Source of the DNA: an uncultured Agathobacter sp.
GTDB taxonomy: Bacteria > Bacillota > Clostridia > Lachnospirales > Lachnospiraceae
Reading direction: 5' to 3'
Assembly: GCA_910587655.1 (NCBI GenBank)
Contig: CAJUND010000001.1
Span: forward strand, 62,001 to 126,000
DNA: 64,000 bases
The notes beneath the pieces are model-generated. The model saw only the letters and a program-made list of their open reading frames with translations. It was not told the origin of the DNA and ran no database searches. Positions 46,189 through 55,337 of this stretch are shown piece by piece (the first letter of the stretch is position 1; every line of letters starts with the position of its first letter). The translations under genes and the position numbers were made by a program.

Positions 46189-46667
46189 AAATCCAACCTC
46201 ATAAAAATCGACGTGTCCATGGGACTGTTATTATAACTTTTAATTTCGTAAAATCCATACGCTTGATAAAGGGAAAGCGCATGTTCCAAAAATGGCAGCG
46301 TATCCAGCAGCATATGGGAATAGCCGATTTCCCTTGCATCGTTTATAATTTGCTGTATTAAAATGCTGCCAAGATGTTTTCCGCGGAACTCCTGCCTCAC
46401 ATACAGCCGTTTCATTTCACAGTCTGATTCGTTAATTTTTCTTAAACCGATACAGCCTGCCAGCCTGTCATCATCATATGCCAGATACAGTCTGCCGGAT
46501 GGAGGTCCGTACTTGTGTTCCAGATGCTGCAGTTCTTCATCATAATTCTGAATATCCAGATAATCTTTAAAGGAAGCGTCCCCCGCAACCAGCATGTCTG
46601 TGTATTCCGAAAAAAGTTCCCGGACTTCACCGGTATGTCCAAAGGCGGGAATAAGTTTAATTGCCAT
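46185..46667 (-). CDS. GNAT-family N-acetyltransferase
   Basis: A 160-residue acetyltransferase: the acetyl-CoA binding region CEMKRLYVRQEFRGKHLGSILI (Q/RxxGxG/A), followed by AREIGYSHMLLDTLPFLEHALSLYQAYGFYEI. Substrate unknown. The ribosome-site position is occupied by ten G (46685-46676 on the minus strand), 8 bp from the ATG. Confidence 0.88.
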   Translation of the reverse strand: MAIKLIPAFGHTGEVRELFSEYTDMLVAGDASFKDYLDIQNYDEELQHLEHKYGPPSGRLYLAYDDDRLAGCIGLRKINESDCEMKRLYVRQEFRGKHLGSILIQQIINDAREIGYSHMLLDTLPFLEHALSLYQAYGFYEIKSYNNSPMDTSIFMRLDL

Positions 46668-46675
46668 CCGTATGT

Positions 46676-46685
46676 CCCCCCCCCC
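46676..46685 (-). promoter_or_regulatory. G10 homopolymer at the GNAT ribosome site
   Basis: Ten G on the coding (minus) strand end 8 bp before the ATG at 46667. There is no other AGGAGG-like sequence, so the tract itself must supply the ribosome site. Slippage in such runs changes ribosome-site spacing. Confidence 0.65.
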
Positions 46686-46691
46686 GATTTA

Positions 46692-47474
46692 TTAATTCCT
46701 GCAAATAAACATCCCGTATTCCTTTGGAATGTTTAAAATTCCATTTACCATTTCCTTTTCCAAAACCGCTTTTAACGTATCCCTGCCGAGTTCTGCAATG
46801 GACGTCATATTGGACAGGGAGCAGATATAGTCCAGTATGTCGTTTATATCCGTGACTGCCAGCGAGTCCTCATAATCCAGCCGCCGGATTTCGGAAAAAT
46901 GTTTTCCCAGAATGCTGCCGCCGTTTTGCAAGGTAAAATTTTTATTAGTAGTATCTGTTACGCCGTAGTCCTTTAACAAACCTGCAATAAAGGGGATAAT
47001 TCCATTTTCACCGTATGTGGCACAGTAAAAATATCCGTCTTTTTTCAAAACCCGCTTTACTTCGGATAATCCCTTATGTAAATCAGGTACGTGGTACAGC
47101 ATCATATTCGCAATAATCCGGTCAAAGCAGTTATTTTGATAAGGAATTTCTTCGATATTTACCACGGCGTAGGATATGTTGTTTTGTTCTCCCAGAGCGT
47201 TTTTTGCGGCATGAACCATATTTTCTGAGAAGTCGGTCAGGGTCAGGCTGGTGTTTTTATCCAGTAAACGCAGTTTTGGTTTCCATAGCTCTCCGGTGCC
47301 GCATCCAAGTTCCAGAATTCTGCTGTCGGGAGAAAAATCATAATGGGAAAACAGCCAGTTGCTAAAGCCGGTTTTATTGGTGGAATATTTCTCATGGACA
47401 GAAATTCTGGTGTTCAGGTTGTCTGTCATATGATACTGTTTTTGTACGGTTTCTGGCTGGTTTACGGCTGTCAT
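46692..47474 (-). CDS. Class I SAM-dependent methyltransferase
   Basis: A 260-residue methyltransferase with motif I ILELGCGTGELW, motif II-like LTLTDFSENM, and ANMMLYHVPDLHKGLSEVKRVLKKDGYFYCATYG. Substrate unknown. Two consecutive ATGs occur; 47474 is better spaced from AGGAGG than 47477. It is preceded by an upstream element shared with the PtuA-like gene (see 47507-47539). Confidence 0.88.
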   Translation of the reverse strand: MTAVNQPETVQKQYHMTDNLNTRISVHEKYSTNKTGFSNWLFSHYDFSPDSRILELGCGTGELWKPKLRLLDKNTSLTLTDFSENMVHAAKNALGEQNNISYAVVNIEEIPYQNNCFDRIIANMMLYHVPDLHKGLSEVKRVLKKDGYFYCATYGENGIIPFIAGLLKDYGVTDTTNKNFTLQNGGSILGKHFSEIRRLDYEDSLAVTDINDILDYICSLSNMTSIAELGRDTLKAVLEKEMVNGILNIPKEYGMFICRN

Positions 47475-47506
47475 CATACACCTCCTGGGTAAGACAAATT
47501 TTTATC

Positions 47507-47539
47507 ATTTTACCATGTCGTCAATCTTTGCTTATTTTA
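47507..47539 (-). promoter_or_regulatory. Tandem extended -10-like elements upstream of the methyltransferase gene
   Basis: TGGTAAAAT occurs twice on the minus strand (around 47507-47515 and 47534-47542), separated by GATTGACGACA. The same arrangement, with TGGTATAAT, occurs upstream of the gene starting at 57141. Confidence 0.5.
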
Positions 47540-47575
47540 CCATAGTCGGACATATGTAGCAAGACAGCAAAAGAA

Positions 47576-47610
47576 GCATACAGATTTTTGTCTGTACGCC
47601 CCTTTTTAAT
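47576..47610. terminator. Terminator between the aldo/keto reductase and methyltransferase genes
   Basis: GCATACAGA and TCTGTACGC (47576-47599) form a 9-bp stem with one wobble. CTTTTT follows on the plus strand and TTCTTTT on the minus strand, so it can stop the reductase transcript. Confidence 0.6.
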
Positions 47611-47627
47611 AAGGAAAATAGAAATCA

Positions 47628-48479
47628 TCAATCATGAATTTTCCAGCCGTTCAGCCATTTTGCCGTTTCGGCAGAGCTGTGGTCGATAATCTCGCTGTGT
47701 CCAATGTCCAGTGTATTTATCGCAGCCATGTCTTCATCACTTAAAGTAAAGTCCCAGATGTCCAGGTTTTCTTCCATGCGTTCTTTGTGCGTGGATTTTG
47801 GAATAATGACAACATTTCTTAAAGTGTTCCAGCGCAGCACCACCTGTGCCACTGTTTTATTGTATTTTTCTGCAATCCCGGAAAGCACTTCGTTCGTAAA
47901 AATGCCGTGCTTTCCTTCCGCAAGGGGACCCCATGCTTCCGGCTGGACGCCGTAGTTTTTCATTGTGGAAAGCGCATCTGTCTGTGCGAAAAACGGATGC
48001 AGCTCCACCTGGTTGACTGCCGGTTTGATTTTTGCGTTTTCACACAGGTCGGCAAGCCGGTCCGGATAGAAATTGCAGACGCCGATGGCACGGATTTTTC
48101 CTGCTTCATACAGTTCTTCCATTGCGCGCCAGGAACCGTAGTAATCGCTCAGCGGCTGGTGAATCAGATAGAGGTCAAGATAATCAAGTCCCAGTTTGTC
48201 AAGGGAAAGCTGAAACGCTTTCTTTGCGTTTTCGTATCCGGCGTCCTGAATCCAGAGCTTGGTGGTGATAAAAAGTTCCTCGCGTGGAATGCCGCTTTTT
48301 TTAATGGCAGCGCCGACGGCTTCCTCGTTAAAATATGCAGCGGCAGTATCAATCAGGCGGTAGCCGACGGACAGTGCATCACTGACCGCCTGTTCACAGA
48401 TATCCGCCTCCGGCACCTGGAAAACACCAAATCCTTCCAGAGGCATTTTTACACCGTTGTTTAAAGTTACAAATTCCAT
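47628..48479 (-). CDS. Aldo/keto reductase (2,5-diketogluconate reductase type)
   Basis: A 283-residue NADPH-dependent AKR with catalytic Asp and Tyr in RLIDTAAAYFNEEAVG, Lys in FITTKLWIQDAG, His in YLIHQP, and the cofactor tail VIIPKSTHKERMEENLDIWDF. It reduces aldehydes or ketones. Its divergent neighbour is a LysR regulator, which is the usual arrangement for regulator and target. GGAGGAGTT site. Confidence 0.93.
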   Translation of the reverse strand: MEFVTLNNGVKMPLEGFGVFQVPEADICEQAVSDALSVGYRLIDTAAAYFNEEAVGAAIKKSGIPREELFITTKLWIQDAGYENAKKAFQLSLDKLGLDYLDLYLIHQPLSDYYGSWRAMEELYEAGKIRAIGVCNFYPDRLADLCENAKIKPAVNQVELHPFFAQTDALSTMKNYGVQPEAWGPLAEGKHGIFTNEVLSGIAEKYNKTVAQVVLRWNTLRNVVIIPKSTHKERMEENLDIWDFTLSDEDMAAINTLDIGHSEIIDHSSAETAKWLNGWKIHD

Positions 48480-48602
48480 TTTAACTCCTCCTTTATATGC
48501 ATTTATGCTATAATAAAAATGGATGTTGTTTATGATTTATACTTTTGTTACTATTGATTATACGGATTTTCAGGCGGATGTACAGTTGATTGTATTTATA
48601 GT

Positions 48603-48622
48603 GCATAAGCAATTGCTTATGC
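48603..48622. promoter_or_regulatory. 20-bp perfect palindrome in the divergent promoter region
   Basis: GCATAAGCAA/TTGCTTATGC is a perfect palindrome 16 bp before the LysR-type gene. It is a good candidate for the LysR autoregulatory site, with the 160-bp intergenic region also holding a TATAAT-like -10 near 48510 for the reductase gene. Confidence 0.65.
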
Positions 48623-48638
48623 TAAGCCGGAGGATGAC

Positions 48639-49502
48639 ATGGATATTACACAGCTTGAGTATTTTAAGGTAATTGCCGAGACTGGCTCGCTGACGAAGGC
48701 GGCAGGACAGTTACATATCACACAGCCCGCCATGAGCGCCATGCTCAAAAAATTTGAGGAAGAGTTAAATGTGGAACTGTTTGACAGAAGTCCGAACCGC
48801 ATTTACCTGAACCATGCGGGGGAAATTGCCCTGGTTCATGTAAACAGTATTCTGCGGAATGTGGAACAGATGAAGGCGGATTTGCGCAGCGCAGCGCAGC
48901 AGAACCTGACGCTTTCAATCGCGTTTTGTGATCCGGGCGTCCGCTGGTTCAGTGTGCCGAGGTTTTCTGTTGCCTGCCCTGAAATTACAGTGAAGGATGA
49001 ACTGTATGAGGGAGAAGACGCGGCAAAGCTTCTGGCAGAGCGGGTTTATGACCTGGTGGTTACGCCGGGGAAAATAAAGGCGCGGGGAATAAAAAGCCTG
49101 CCGTTTCTGTCAGACCAGGTGTTTCTTTCCGTTCCTTCGGACAGCAGACTTGTAAGCTATGAGAGTATTTCTTTAAAGGATATTCCGGAACAGCCGCTTT
49201 TGTACCCGCAGATTGGAGGATATTTTCTTGACAGGATTGAACGTATTGTCAGGGAAAATAATCTGCCCGTTACGCTGGTAAAAAATGATTTTGGAATTAC
49301 CCAGCATTTAATCCGTTCCACAAATTTTCTGGCGACGATATCAACGCTGTCCATGGATTTAAGGAATGACGGGGCACACAGGACGGTAATTCCCATGAAT
49401 GATCCGGAGCTGAGTGTAACTTATTATATTTCTTTTCTGGAAAGTGAGAAAGAAAAGATGAAAAAGTTTCTTGACTGGGCAAAGGGCTGTGGTCAGCGGT
49501 GA
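48639..49502 (+). CDS. LysR-family transcriptional regulator
   Basis: A 287-residue regulator: N-terminal LysR HTH (LEYFKVIAETGSLTKAAGQLHITQPAMSAMLKKFEEELNVELFDRSPNRIYLNHAGE) and a C-terminal inducer-binding fold. GGAGGATG site. Likely controls itself and the divergent aldo/keto reductase. Confidence 0.93.
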   Translation: MDITQLEYFKVIAETGSLTKAAGQLHITQPAMSAMLKKFEEELNVELFDRSPNRIYLNHAGEIALVHVNSILRNVEQMKADLRSAAQQNLTLSIAFCDPGVRWFSVPRFSVACPEITVKDELYEGEDAAKLLAERVYDLVVTPGKIKARGIKSLPFLSDQVFLSVPSDSRLVSYESISLKDIPEQPLLYPQIGGYFLDRIERIVRENNLPVTLVKNDFGITQHLIRSTNFLATISTLSMDLRNDGAHRTVIPMNDPELSVTYYISFLESEKEKMKKFLDWAKGCGQR

Positions 49503-49525
49503 TTTTTAAAATATTAAAGATTACA

Positions 49526-49554
49526 TTGACGATATTTTGTTTGTAAAGTAAAAT
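49526..49554 (+). promoter_or_regulatory. Promoter of the VWA/TSP3 surface-protein gene
   Basis: TTGACG (49526-49531), 17-bp spacer, TAAAAT (49549-49554), 44 bp before the start with its AAAGGAG site. Confidence 0.7.
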
Positions 49555-49597
49555 GTAGATATATATTATATGTAAATATTTTTAAAGGAGATTTAAG

Positions 49598-52500
49598 ATG
49601 AAAAGAAAAGTAAAAAGAATAATGGTAGCCATTTTTGCTATGGCATTTTGTATCACATCCGTTCCAGTCAAGGCGGCTGTGAACAACAAAATAATAGTGC
49701 AACAGAAAAAAGACAATAATACTACTATCGCACAAGATATTTATGAAGGAAAAGGTTATAGGGTTACATTTTTAATTGTTGAGCAATGGGAGGGCGGGTA
49801 TAATGCAAATGTTGAAATAAAAAACACTGGGGTTGCTACAATCGAAAACTGGATATTGGAACTATCATATGGCGGAAAAATTATAAACATATGGAATGCC
49901 GTTATCAGCGAACAGACAGTGAATGGTTATATTATAAAAAATGTCGGATGGAATCAGGATATAGAACCTGGGAAAAGCATGTCATTTGGCATCAGCGGGC
50001 AGGAAAATTTTCCGGGTTTTCCACAAGAATATCGGCTCAAAGGAGGGATGGAGTGCGTGGGGGAAGGGGGCTATGCGGTTTCTTACCATGTAAACAGCGA
50101 GTGGGGCAGCGGATTTAATGGAGAAATAAAAAATAACGCGGATACAGTACTTGAGGACTGGGTTCTTGAATTTGACTTCAATAGAAATATTACAGACATA
50201 TGGAACGGTGTGATTGAAAGTCATAAAGGAAACCACTATGTCATAAAAAATGCTGGTTACAATAGTAACATTTTAGTAAATGAATCAATTGTTATTGGTT
50301 TTTTGGGTAATAGTGGAACTTCAAATGATTCCCCGGATAATTTTTCTCTATACAGTTTTATAATAAGGGATGATAAGAATAATGAAAATAATGATGAAGG
50401 TGTTAATATTGTTATAAATACTGAAAAACTAATAAAAGATGATGCAAATGACATTTATTATGTGACAGATAAAAGCAAAAACCTAGCTGGTTTATTGACG
50501 AATTCCCCAAACGTTAAAAAAATGTTCTATAAAGTAAAGGATTATAGAGGGAATATTGTGGAAAAAGGAGATATTAAAGTGGAGGGGGTATGGGAAATTC
50601 CAAATGTTGGATATGCTATTGGTGCAAACAAAATAGAAATAACAGCAGTTACAAAATTAGATAAAAAGGTAAAAACAAATATAATTATTTTTAATGATAG
50701 AACAGATAATTTGTCTTCTAATTTAGATTTTAATGATTCAGATGGAGACAATGTCCCAAATTTTGTTGAACAGTATTTGGGGACAGATTGTAATAATACA
50801 GATACGGATAAGGATGGCTTGTCAGATTATGACGAAATTTATGTTCTTGGTAGTAATCCGTTGTTAGGAGATGCGGATGAGGATATGGACGAGGATGGTT
50901 TATCAAATATAGAGGAAATTAAATATCAAACTGATCCATTTCATGCAGATACAGATGATGATGGATTGAGTGATGGCGATGAGATTAATGTGTATTTGAC
51001 AAATCCATTAGAAAAAGATACAGATGGTGACGGGGTTAATGATGGCAAGGAAATAGACTTGGGTACAGATCCTCTTGTGAAGGAAAAATCTTTTGATGTT
51101 GTGGCAGGCGCAAAAGAAAAGGATAAAGTCAGGGTATCAGTGGAAGCTTCATTGTCAGGCAGTCAGGTGGAAAGTCTGGCAGTAAACAAATTTGAGAATG
51201 ACTTTCTTTTTCCGGAAACGATGCCGGGATATATTGGTGGCGCATATGATTTTAGTGTGGACGGTACCTTTGATTCGGCTACAATTAAATTTGAGTTCGA
51301 CAAAAATTTGCTGGCGGATAAGTCGTTTAAACCAGTAATATATTATTTCAACGAACAGGAACAGGAACTGGAGCCTCTTAATACAAAGGTGACAAATAAT
51401 GTTGCGGCAGCAGAGGTCACCCATTTTTCAAAATATATCTTGATAAACAGAACCGTTTACGAGGAATCGTTTGAGTGGCAGGATGTGTGGAGTACTGCCG
51501 GATATAAGGATGTGGAAGTTGTATTTGTGGTTGATGATTCAGCAATACTGGAGAGCCTGGACAAAGAAAATGAGCGGCTGGAAATTGCAAAAAACTTGAT
51601 AGATAGGCTTCCGGCAAACAGTAAGATTGGTATTGCCAGGATAAACGGTTTAAGGGACAAATTATTAACAAAGACCCTGACGGATGACAAGGAGGAGGCA
51701 AAAGCATACCTTTCAGACAGATATTTCCATTCAGGAGAAGCGTCGGCCATTTATAATTCAGTACAGAGTGCATTTCCGCTCTTTGAAACGAATGGTGATA
51801 ATGCCTTGAGAATGATGGTGGTCTTAAGCCAGGGGTTTACTTGTGATACAAGTATGCATCTCCCGGTTGTGACAATGGCGAAATGGAGGGGGATTAAAAT
51901 ATACACCGTTGGGCTGGGGGATGATAGGGGGTATTTTGGGGACCATTTAAAGCCTCTGGCAGAGGAGACCGGAGGTGAATTTTATCAGGCCTCAGATGTT
52001 GACCGGCTGGAGACGTTTATGGGCAATATTAACAAAAAGACGGACATTGAAACAGACAGTGACAATGATGGAATTCCTGATTTTTATGAAGAAAATATGG
52101 TTATGTTCAATGGTGTGACAATTACACTGGACAAGAACAACCCGGACAGTGATGGTGACGGGTTACTGGATGGAGAGGAAGTTGCAGAACTGAAATATGA
52201 ATACAACCCTGACAGAAGCCGGGTAATTGTAAGGGGAAAGCTGCTGTCCAACCCCCTTAAGGCGGACAGTGACGGGGATGGGATTTCAGATGTGGATGAC
52301 CCGGAACCGTATAAACATTTTGGTACATACCTGAAAAATAAAATTGATTTTAAACTTGCTGAAAATAACGAAATAAAAGTTCCGTATAATTCTGCCATTG
52401 AGTCTGCTAAAGCAGTTACGTTAGCAGATTATCAGAAGATATATAATGAAAGAAAACCATCATGGATTGTATCCTTAGAGGATGATATTGAGTATATATT

Positions 52501-53155
52501 AGGTATTCGTACTAGAGTAGCAGTCTTATTAACAGGTGCATGTGTAGTAGATGGAGCATTTGTTTTGATTGGGGGACTAAGTGGGCAGAAAATAGACATA
52601 AATGCTGGATGTTATTTTTTAATGTATTATTTATCATGTATAGGTGGATATGAAGAATATAATGGAGTATTTCCAGCAGTGGAGGATGAAAATGGAAAGC
52701 AGAATTATTATATATATGTTAATAAACTTTTGGATGTATGTGAAAGTGGAACAAAAGCAGGTCATTCAATAACATTTACACAAATTGATGCAGCGTGTGG
52801 AGATACACCCATTAATTATTGTGCTACATCTTTATCAGCATTAGATTATTGGTTGGCCGTAAAAGGTGGTAATATTGGAATGACAGGCGCATGCGCTTAT
52901 GATGGTGAATACTATAACTTGACTCTTTACTACTGCGTAGAGGATTATTATGATTTTTATTATGATGATCCTAAGGGAGGAAAAGATAGTGTTGGTATTG
53001 TAAATAACGATGAGATGGCTTTTTTAAGACTTTATGGTATGGCAGAGCCATTTGAAAATTGTGGTGTTTATAATGTAGAGATTAAATGGAAAAAGGGTCA
53101 GGCGTTAAAAGATGCAATACAGACTTGTAAAAGCTATTCTTATTTAGGGCATTAA
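49598..53155 (+). CDS. Secreted protein with two CBM2-like modules, TSP3 repeats, VWA-like domain and variable C-terminus
   Basis: An 1185-residue exported protein. Order: signal peptide (1-26, ending VKA-A); two CBM2-like modules (~48-150 and 155-250); calcium-binding TSP3-type repeats (DSDGDNVPN, DTDKDGLSDYDE, DADEDMDEDGLSN, DTDDDGLSDGDE, ~380-495); a VWA-like domain (~627-800) whose metal site reads DDSAI, not DxSxS; a second TSP3 set (~815-910); and an unassigned C-terminal region (~915-1185) with several Cys and an aromatic/acidic YYDFYYDDPKGG segment. The last ~800 bp are much AT-richer. The front half resembles the secreted M4 peptidase at 7740. It may be a polymorphic toxin-like or adhesive surface protein. 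Confidence 0.85.
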   Translation: MKRKVKRIMVAIFAMAFCITSVPVKAAVNNKIIVQQKKDNNTTIAQDIYEGKGYRVTFLIVEQWEGGYNANVEIKNTGVATIENWILELSYGGKIINIWNAVISEQTVNGYIIKNVGWNQDIEPGKSMSFGISGQENFPGFPQEYRLKGGMECVGEGGYAVSYHVNSEWGSGFNGEIKNNADTVLEDWVLEFDFNRNITDIWNGVIESHKGNHYVIKNAGYNSNILVNESIVIGFLGNSGTSNDSPDNFSLYSFIIRDDKNNENNDEGVNIVINTEKLIKDDANDIYYVTDKSKNLAGLLTNSPNVKKMFYKVKDYRGNIVEKGDIKVEGVWEIPNVGYAIGANKIEITAVTKLDKKVKTNIIIFNDRTDNLSSNLDFNDSDGDNVPNFVEQYLGTDCNNTDTDKDGLSDYDEIYVLGSNPLLGDADEDMDEDGLSNIEEIKYQTDPFHADTDDDGLSDGDEINVYLTNPLEKDTDGDGVNDGKEIDLGTDPLVKEKSFDVVAGAKEKDKVRVSVEASLSGSQVESLAVNKFENDFLFPETMPGYIGGAYDFSVDGTFDSATIKFEFDKNLLADKSFKPVIYYFNEQEQELEPLNTKVTNNVAAAEVTHFSKYILINRTVYEESFEWQDVWSTAGYKDVEVVFVVDDSAILESLDKENERLEIAKNLIDRLPANSKIGIARINGLRDKLLTKTLTDDKEEAKAYLSDRYFHSGEASAIYNSVQSAFPLFETNGDNALRMMVVLSQGFTCDTSMHLPVVTMAKWRGIKIYTVGLGDDRGYFGDHLKPLAEETGGEFYQASDVDRLETFMGNINKKTDIETDSDNDGIPDFYEENMVMFNGVTITLDKNNPDSDGDGLLDGEEVAELKYEYNPDRSRVIVRGKLLSNPLKADSDGDGISDVDDPEPYKHFGTYLKNKIDFKLAENNEIKVPYNSAIESAKAVTLADYQKIYNERKPSWIVSLEDDIEYILGIRTRVAVLLTGACVVDGAFVLIGGLSGQKIDINAGCYFLMYYLSCIGGYEEYNGVFPAVEDENGKQNYYIYVNKLLDVCESGTKAGHSITFTQIDAACGDTPINYCATSLSALDYWLAVKGGNIGMTGACAYDGEYYNLTLYYCVEDYYDFYYDDPKGGKDSVGIVNNDEMAFLRLYGMAEPFENCGVYNVEIKWKKGQALKDAIQTCKSYSYLGH

Positions 53156-53279
53156 ATTTGCATTGGGGTGTAAGTATTTGTTTTTAAGCATACCCAGTAT
53201 TGACATAAACGAATATAAAAATATAAACAATATTGCGCCTTAAAGATTTATTTTATGACATTTGGGAAAGAGAAGATAT

Positions 53280-53954
53280 ATGAATACAAAGAAAATTAAC
53301 ATAATACTCTGGATTTTCATTACGGTTATGTTTCTGTTCTTAACTGTTCTTCATCCGCGAATCACCACAGGACTTATGTTGTCCATCAGTATTTTTTGGT
53401 GTATTTCACTGATTAAATCCCGGAAAAAACGGGAGAAAAAGGCATTATGGAAGAAAACAGCGTCCGGATTTGCAGGAATTTTACTGGTTTGGTTTTTTGG
53501 TCCGTATTTGGTGTTAGTTTATCCATATCACGCATCTTACGAGTATAAAAATGATATTCGGAAGTTAAAAACAGAGAGCGAAGAGGAATACCGGCATTTC
53601 CCGGATGTAATCCCGGATAATGCCACTGGAATTAAGTGGAAGTGTGTTCCGTCATTTCTGCAGGGGGATAGTTATGAAGAACTGTCGTTTTATGTAGACG
53701 AATCATACATTGAATCAGTTTATGATGGAAATGCTTCATCAGCAGTCATTTTTACATATTCAGAGGAAGATGGCATCTGGATAAATACTAAAACGGGGCA
53801 GACAGCTGTTTTTCCAGGAATGAACGGTTCAGTTCGGAATAGTGAAAGTATTATAGTGTTGGAAACATACTGTAATGATGATCCAAATCATCCCCGCAGG
53901 AGCGGCTTATATTTAAACGTTACAGAAGGATATGTATGTTTTTACACAATTTAA
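53280..53954 (+). CDS. Unknown membrane protein (224 aa)
   Basis: Three hydrophobic segments near the N-terminus (residues ~6-24, 28-46, 62-82) are followed by a soluble, probably extracytoplasmic domain. No family recognised. ATG 53280 is preferred to TTG 53262 because AGAGAAG lies at normal distance. It follows the secreted VWA/TSP3 gene on the same strand, so a role linked to that protein, such as immunity or anchoring, is possible but unproven. Confidence 0.55.
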   Translation: MNTKKINIILWIFITVMFLFLTVLHPRITTGLMLSISIFWCISLIKSRKKREKKALWKKTASGFAGILLVWFFGPYLVLVYPYHASYEYKNDIRKLKTESEEEYRHFPDVIPDNATGIKWKCVPSFLQGDSYEELSFYVDESYIESVYDGNASSAVIFTYSEEDGIWINTKTGQTAVFPGMNGSVRNSESIIVLETYCNDDPNHPRRSGLYLNVTEGYVCFYTI

Positions 53955-54009
53955 AAAAAGAATACAATATAAACTTTCAGGGTTGTTATTATGGAAAGGA
54001 GATTACAGA

Positions 54010-54480
54010 ATGAAACTGCTGATCAAACAGAGAGTGTTTTCGTGGACGGATACATATGATATATATGATGAAGACGGAATCGCCAAATATTTTGTAAAAG
54101 CTGAATTTTTTTCATTCGGACACCAGCTCCATGTATATGACAGAGGCCAGAATGAAATTGCCGTAATACATGAAAGGCTGCTTACGTTTCTTCCGGTGTT
54201 TGAAGTGGAGGCCAGAGGCAGGACGGTTGGAAGCATCCGAAAATCATTTTCCTTTTTCGTACCGAAATATGAAATTGACTATAATGGATGGCGGGTAGAA
54301 GGGGATTTTCTCGGATGGAATTATGATGTGTACAGCGGGTGCAGTCCGGTGATACATATTTCCAAGGAGTTGCTTCGCTGGGGAGATACCTATGTGATTG
54401 ATTTTTTGAATCCGGCGGATGAGCTGGACGGGCTGCTTCTTGTGATTGCGATTGACGCGGCAAACTGCAGCCGGGATTAA
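54010..54480 (+). CDS. LURP-one-related / YxjI-family protein
   Basis: A 156-residue Tubby-like beta-barrel protein: MKLLIKQRVFSWTDTYDIYDEDGIAKYFVKAEFFSFGHQLHVYD is the family's start pattern (YdeI/YxjI, LURP-one). Function is poorly known; phospholipid binding has been proposed for the superfamily. The ATG at 54010 has AAAGGAG. The longer frame from 53932 would overlap the previous gene without a ribosome site. Confidence 0.85.
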   Translation: MKLLIKQRVFSWTDTYDIYDEDGIAKYFVKAEFFSFGHQLHVYDRGQNEIAVIHERLLTFLPVFEVEARGRTVGSIRKSFSFFVPKYEIDYNGWRVEGDFLGWNYDVYSGCSPVIHISKELLRWGDTYVIDFLNPADELDGLLLVIAIDAANCSRD

Positions 54481-54533
54481 CATAAAATATACTGGTGTAC
54501 AGAAGATAAGGGATTTTGGAAAAGAGGAAAAAT

Positions 54534-55196
54534 ATGTTAGGGAACAAAAGAGGAAAACTTCTGAAAGATTATGTAAATCATTATGTTGTGTTTGACCTTG
54601 AAACGACGGGAATCAGCCCGGAAAGTGATTCCATCATTGAGATATCAGCGGTAAAGGTGGCTGGCGGAAAAGAAACGGAAACTTTTAGCAGCCTGATTAA
54701 TCCGCAGCGGCACATTCCTTACGGGGCGACAAAGGTAAATGGGATTACGGATGAAATGGTGGCGGATGAACCGGAACTGGCTGTTGTTTTTCCCGAATTT
54801 ATAAAGTTTATTGGCGATGACATTCTGGTTGGGCACAATATCCATTCTTTTGATATGAAATTTATATGGCGGGCAGCGGAGGAGATGTACGGACAGACCA
54901 TAAGCAATGATTACATTGACACCCTTCCCATGGCAAGGCGCTGTCTTCCGCAGCTTACGCACCACAGACTGGTGGATATTTCCGCATATTATAAAATCAG
55001 TACAGAGGGCGCCCACAGAGCCTTAAACGACTGCCGGATGAACCAGCAGTGTTTTGAACTGATGGCGAAAGAACGCACGGACAGTTCCGAAAAACTTTGT
55101 CCAAGGTGCGGCGGCGTGCTGAAGCGGAGGAATGGAAGATTTGGTGAATTCTGGGGATGCAGCGGGTTTCCGGCGTGCAGGTATACGGAAAATTAG
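54534..55196 (+). CDS. DnaQ-like 3'-5' exonuclease with C-terminal zinc ribbon
   Basis: A 220-residue exonuclease. DEDDh residues: D21 and E23 in FDLETTG, Asp in HNIHSFDMKF, and HRALND. Residues ~185-220 form a topoisomerase-type zinc ribbon (CPRCGGVLKRRNGRFGEFWGCSGFPAC). The DnaQ plus zinc-ribbon fusion suggests DNA repair or processing. ATG 54534 has GAGG; a TTG at 54516 is less likely. Confidence 0.9.
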   Translation: MLGNKRGKLLKDYVNHYVVFDLETTGISPESDSIIEISAVKVAGGKETETFSSLINPQRHIPYGATKVNGITDEMVADEPELAVVFPEFIKFIGDDILVGHNIHSFDMKFIWRAAEEMYGQTISNDYIDTLPMARRCLPQLTHHRLVDISAYYKISTEGAHRALNDCRMNQQCFELMAKERTDSSEKLCPRCGGVLKRRNGRFGEFWGCSGFPACRYTEN

Positions 55197-55337
55197 AAAG
55201 GGCATGGTAATGAATATTTTTGCCCGCATGGGCTATAATATTCAATGGGAGCTTGAAATAAAAGAGAAAGTGGCGTAATATACTGAACATGGAAGCCTTT
55301 ATGGGCGAAAATGTTCAGTGAAGGGGAAATTTCCCCC
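55197..55337. other. Intergenic hairpins between converging genes
   Basis: ACTGAACAT ... ATGTTCAGT is a perfect 9-bp inverted repeat (about 55281-55320), followed by AAGGGGAAA/TTTCCCCCTT. They lie where the exonuclease and HNH genes converge and probably terminate one or both transcripts, although T tracts are weak. Confidence 0.45.
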
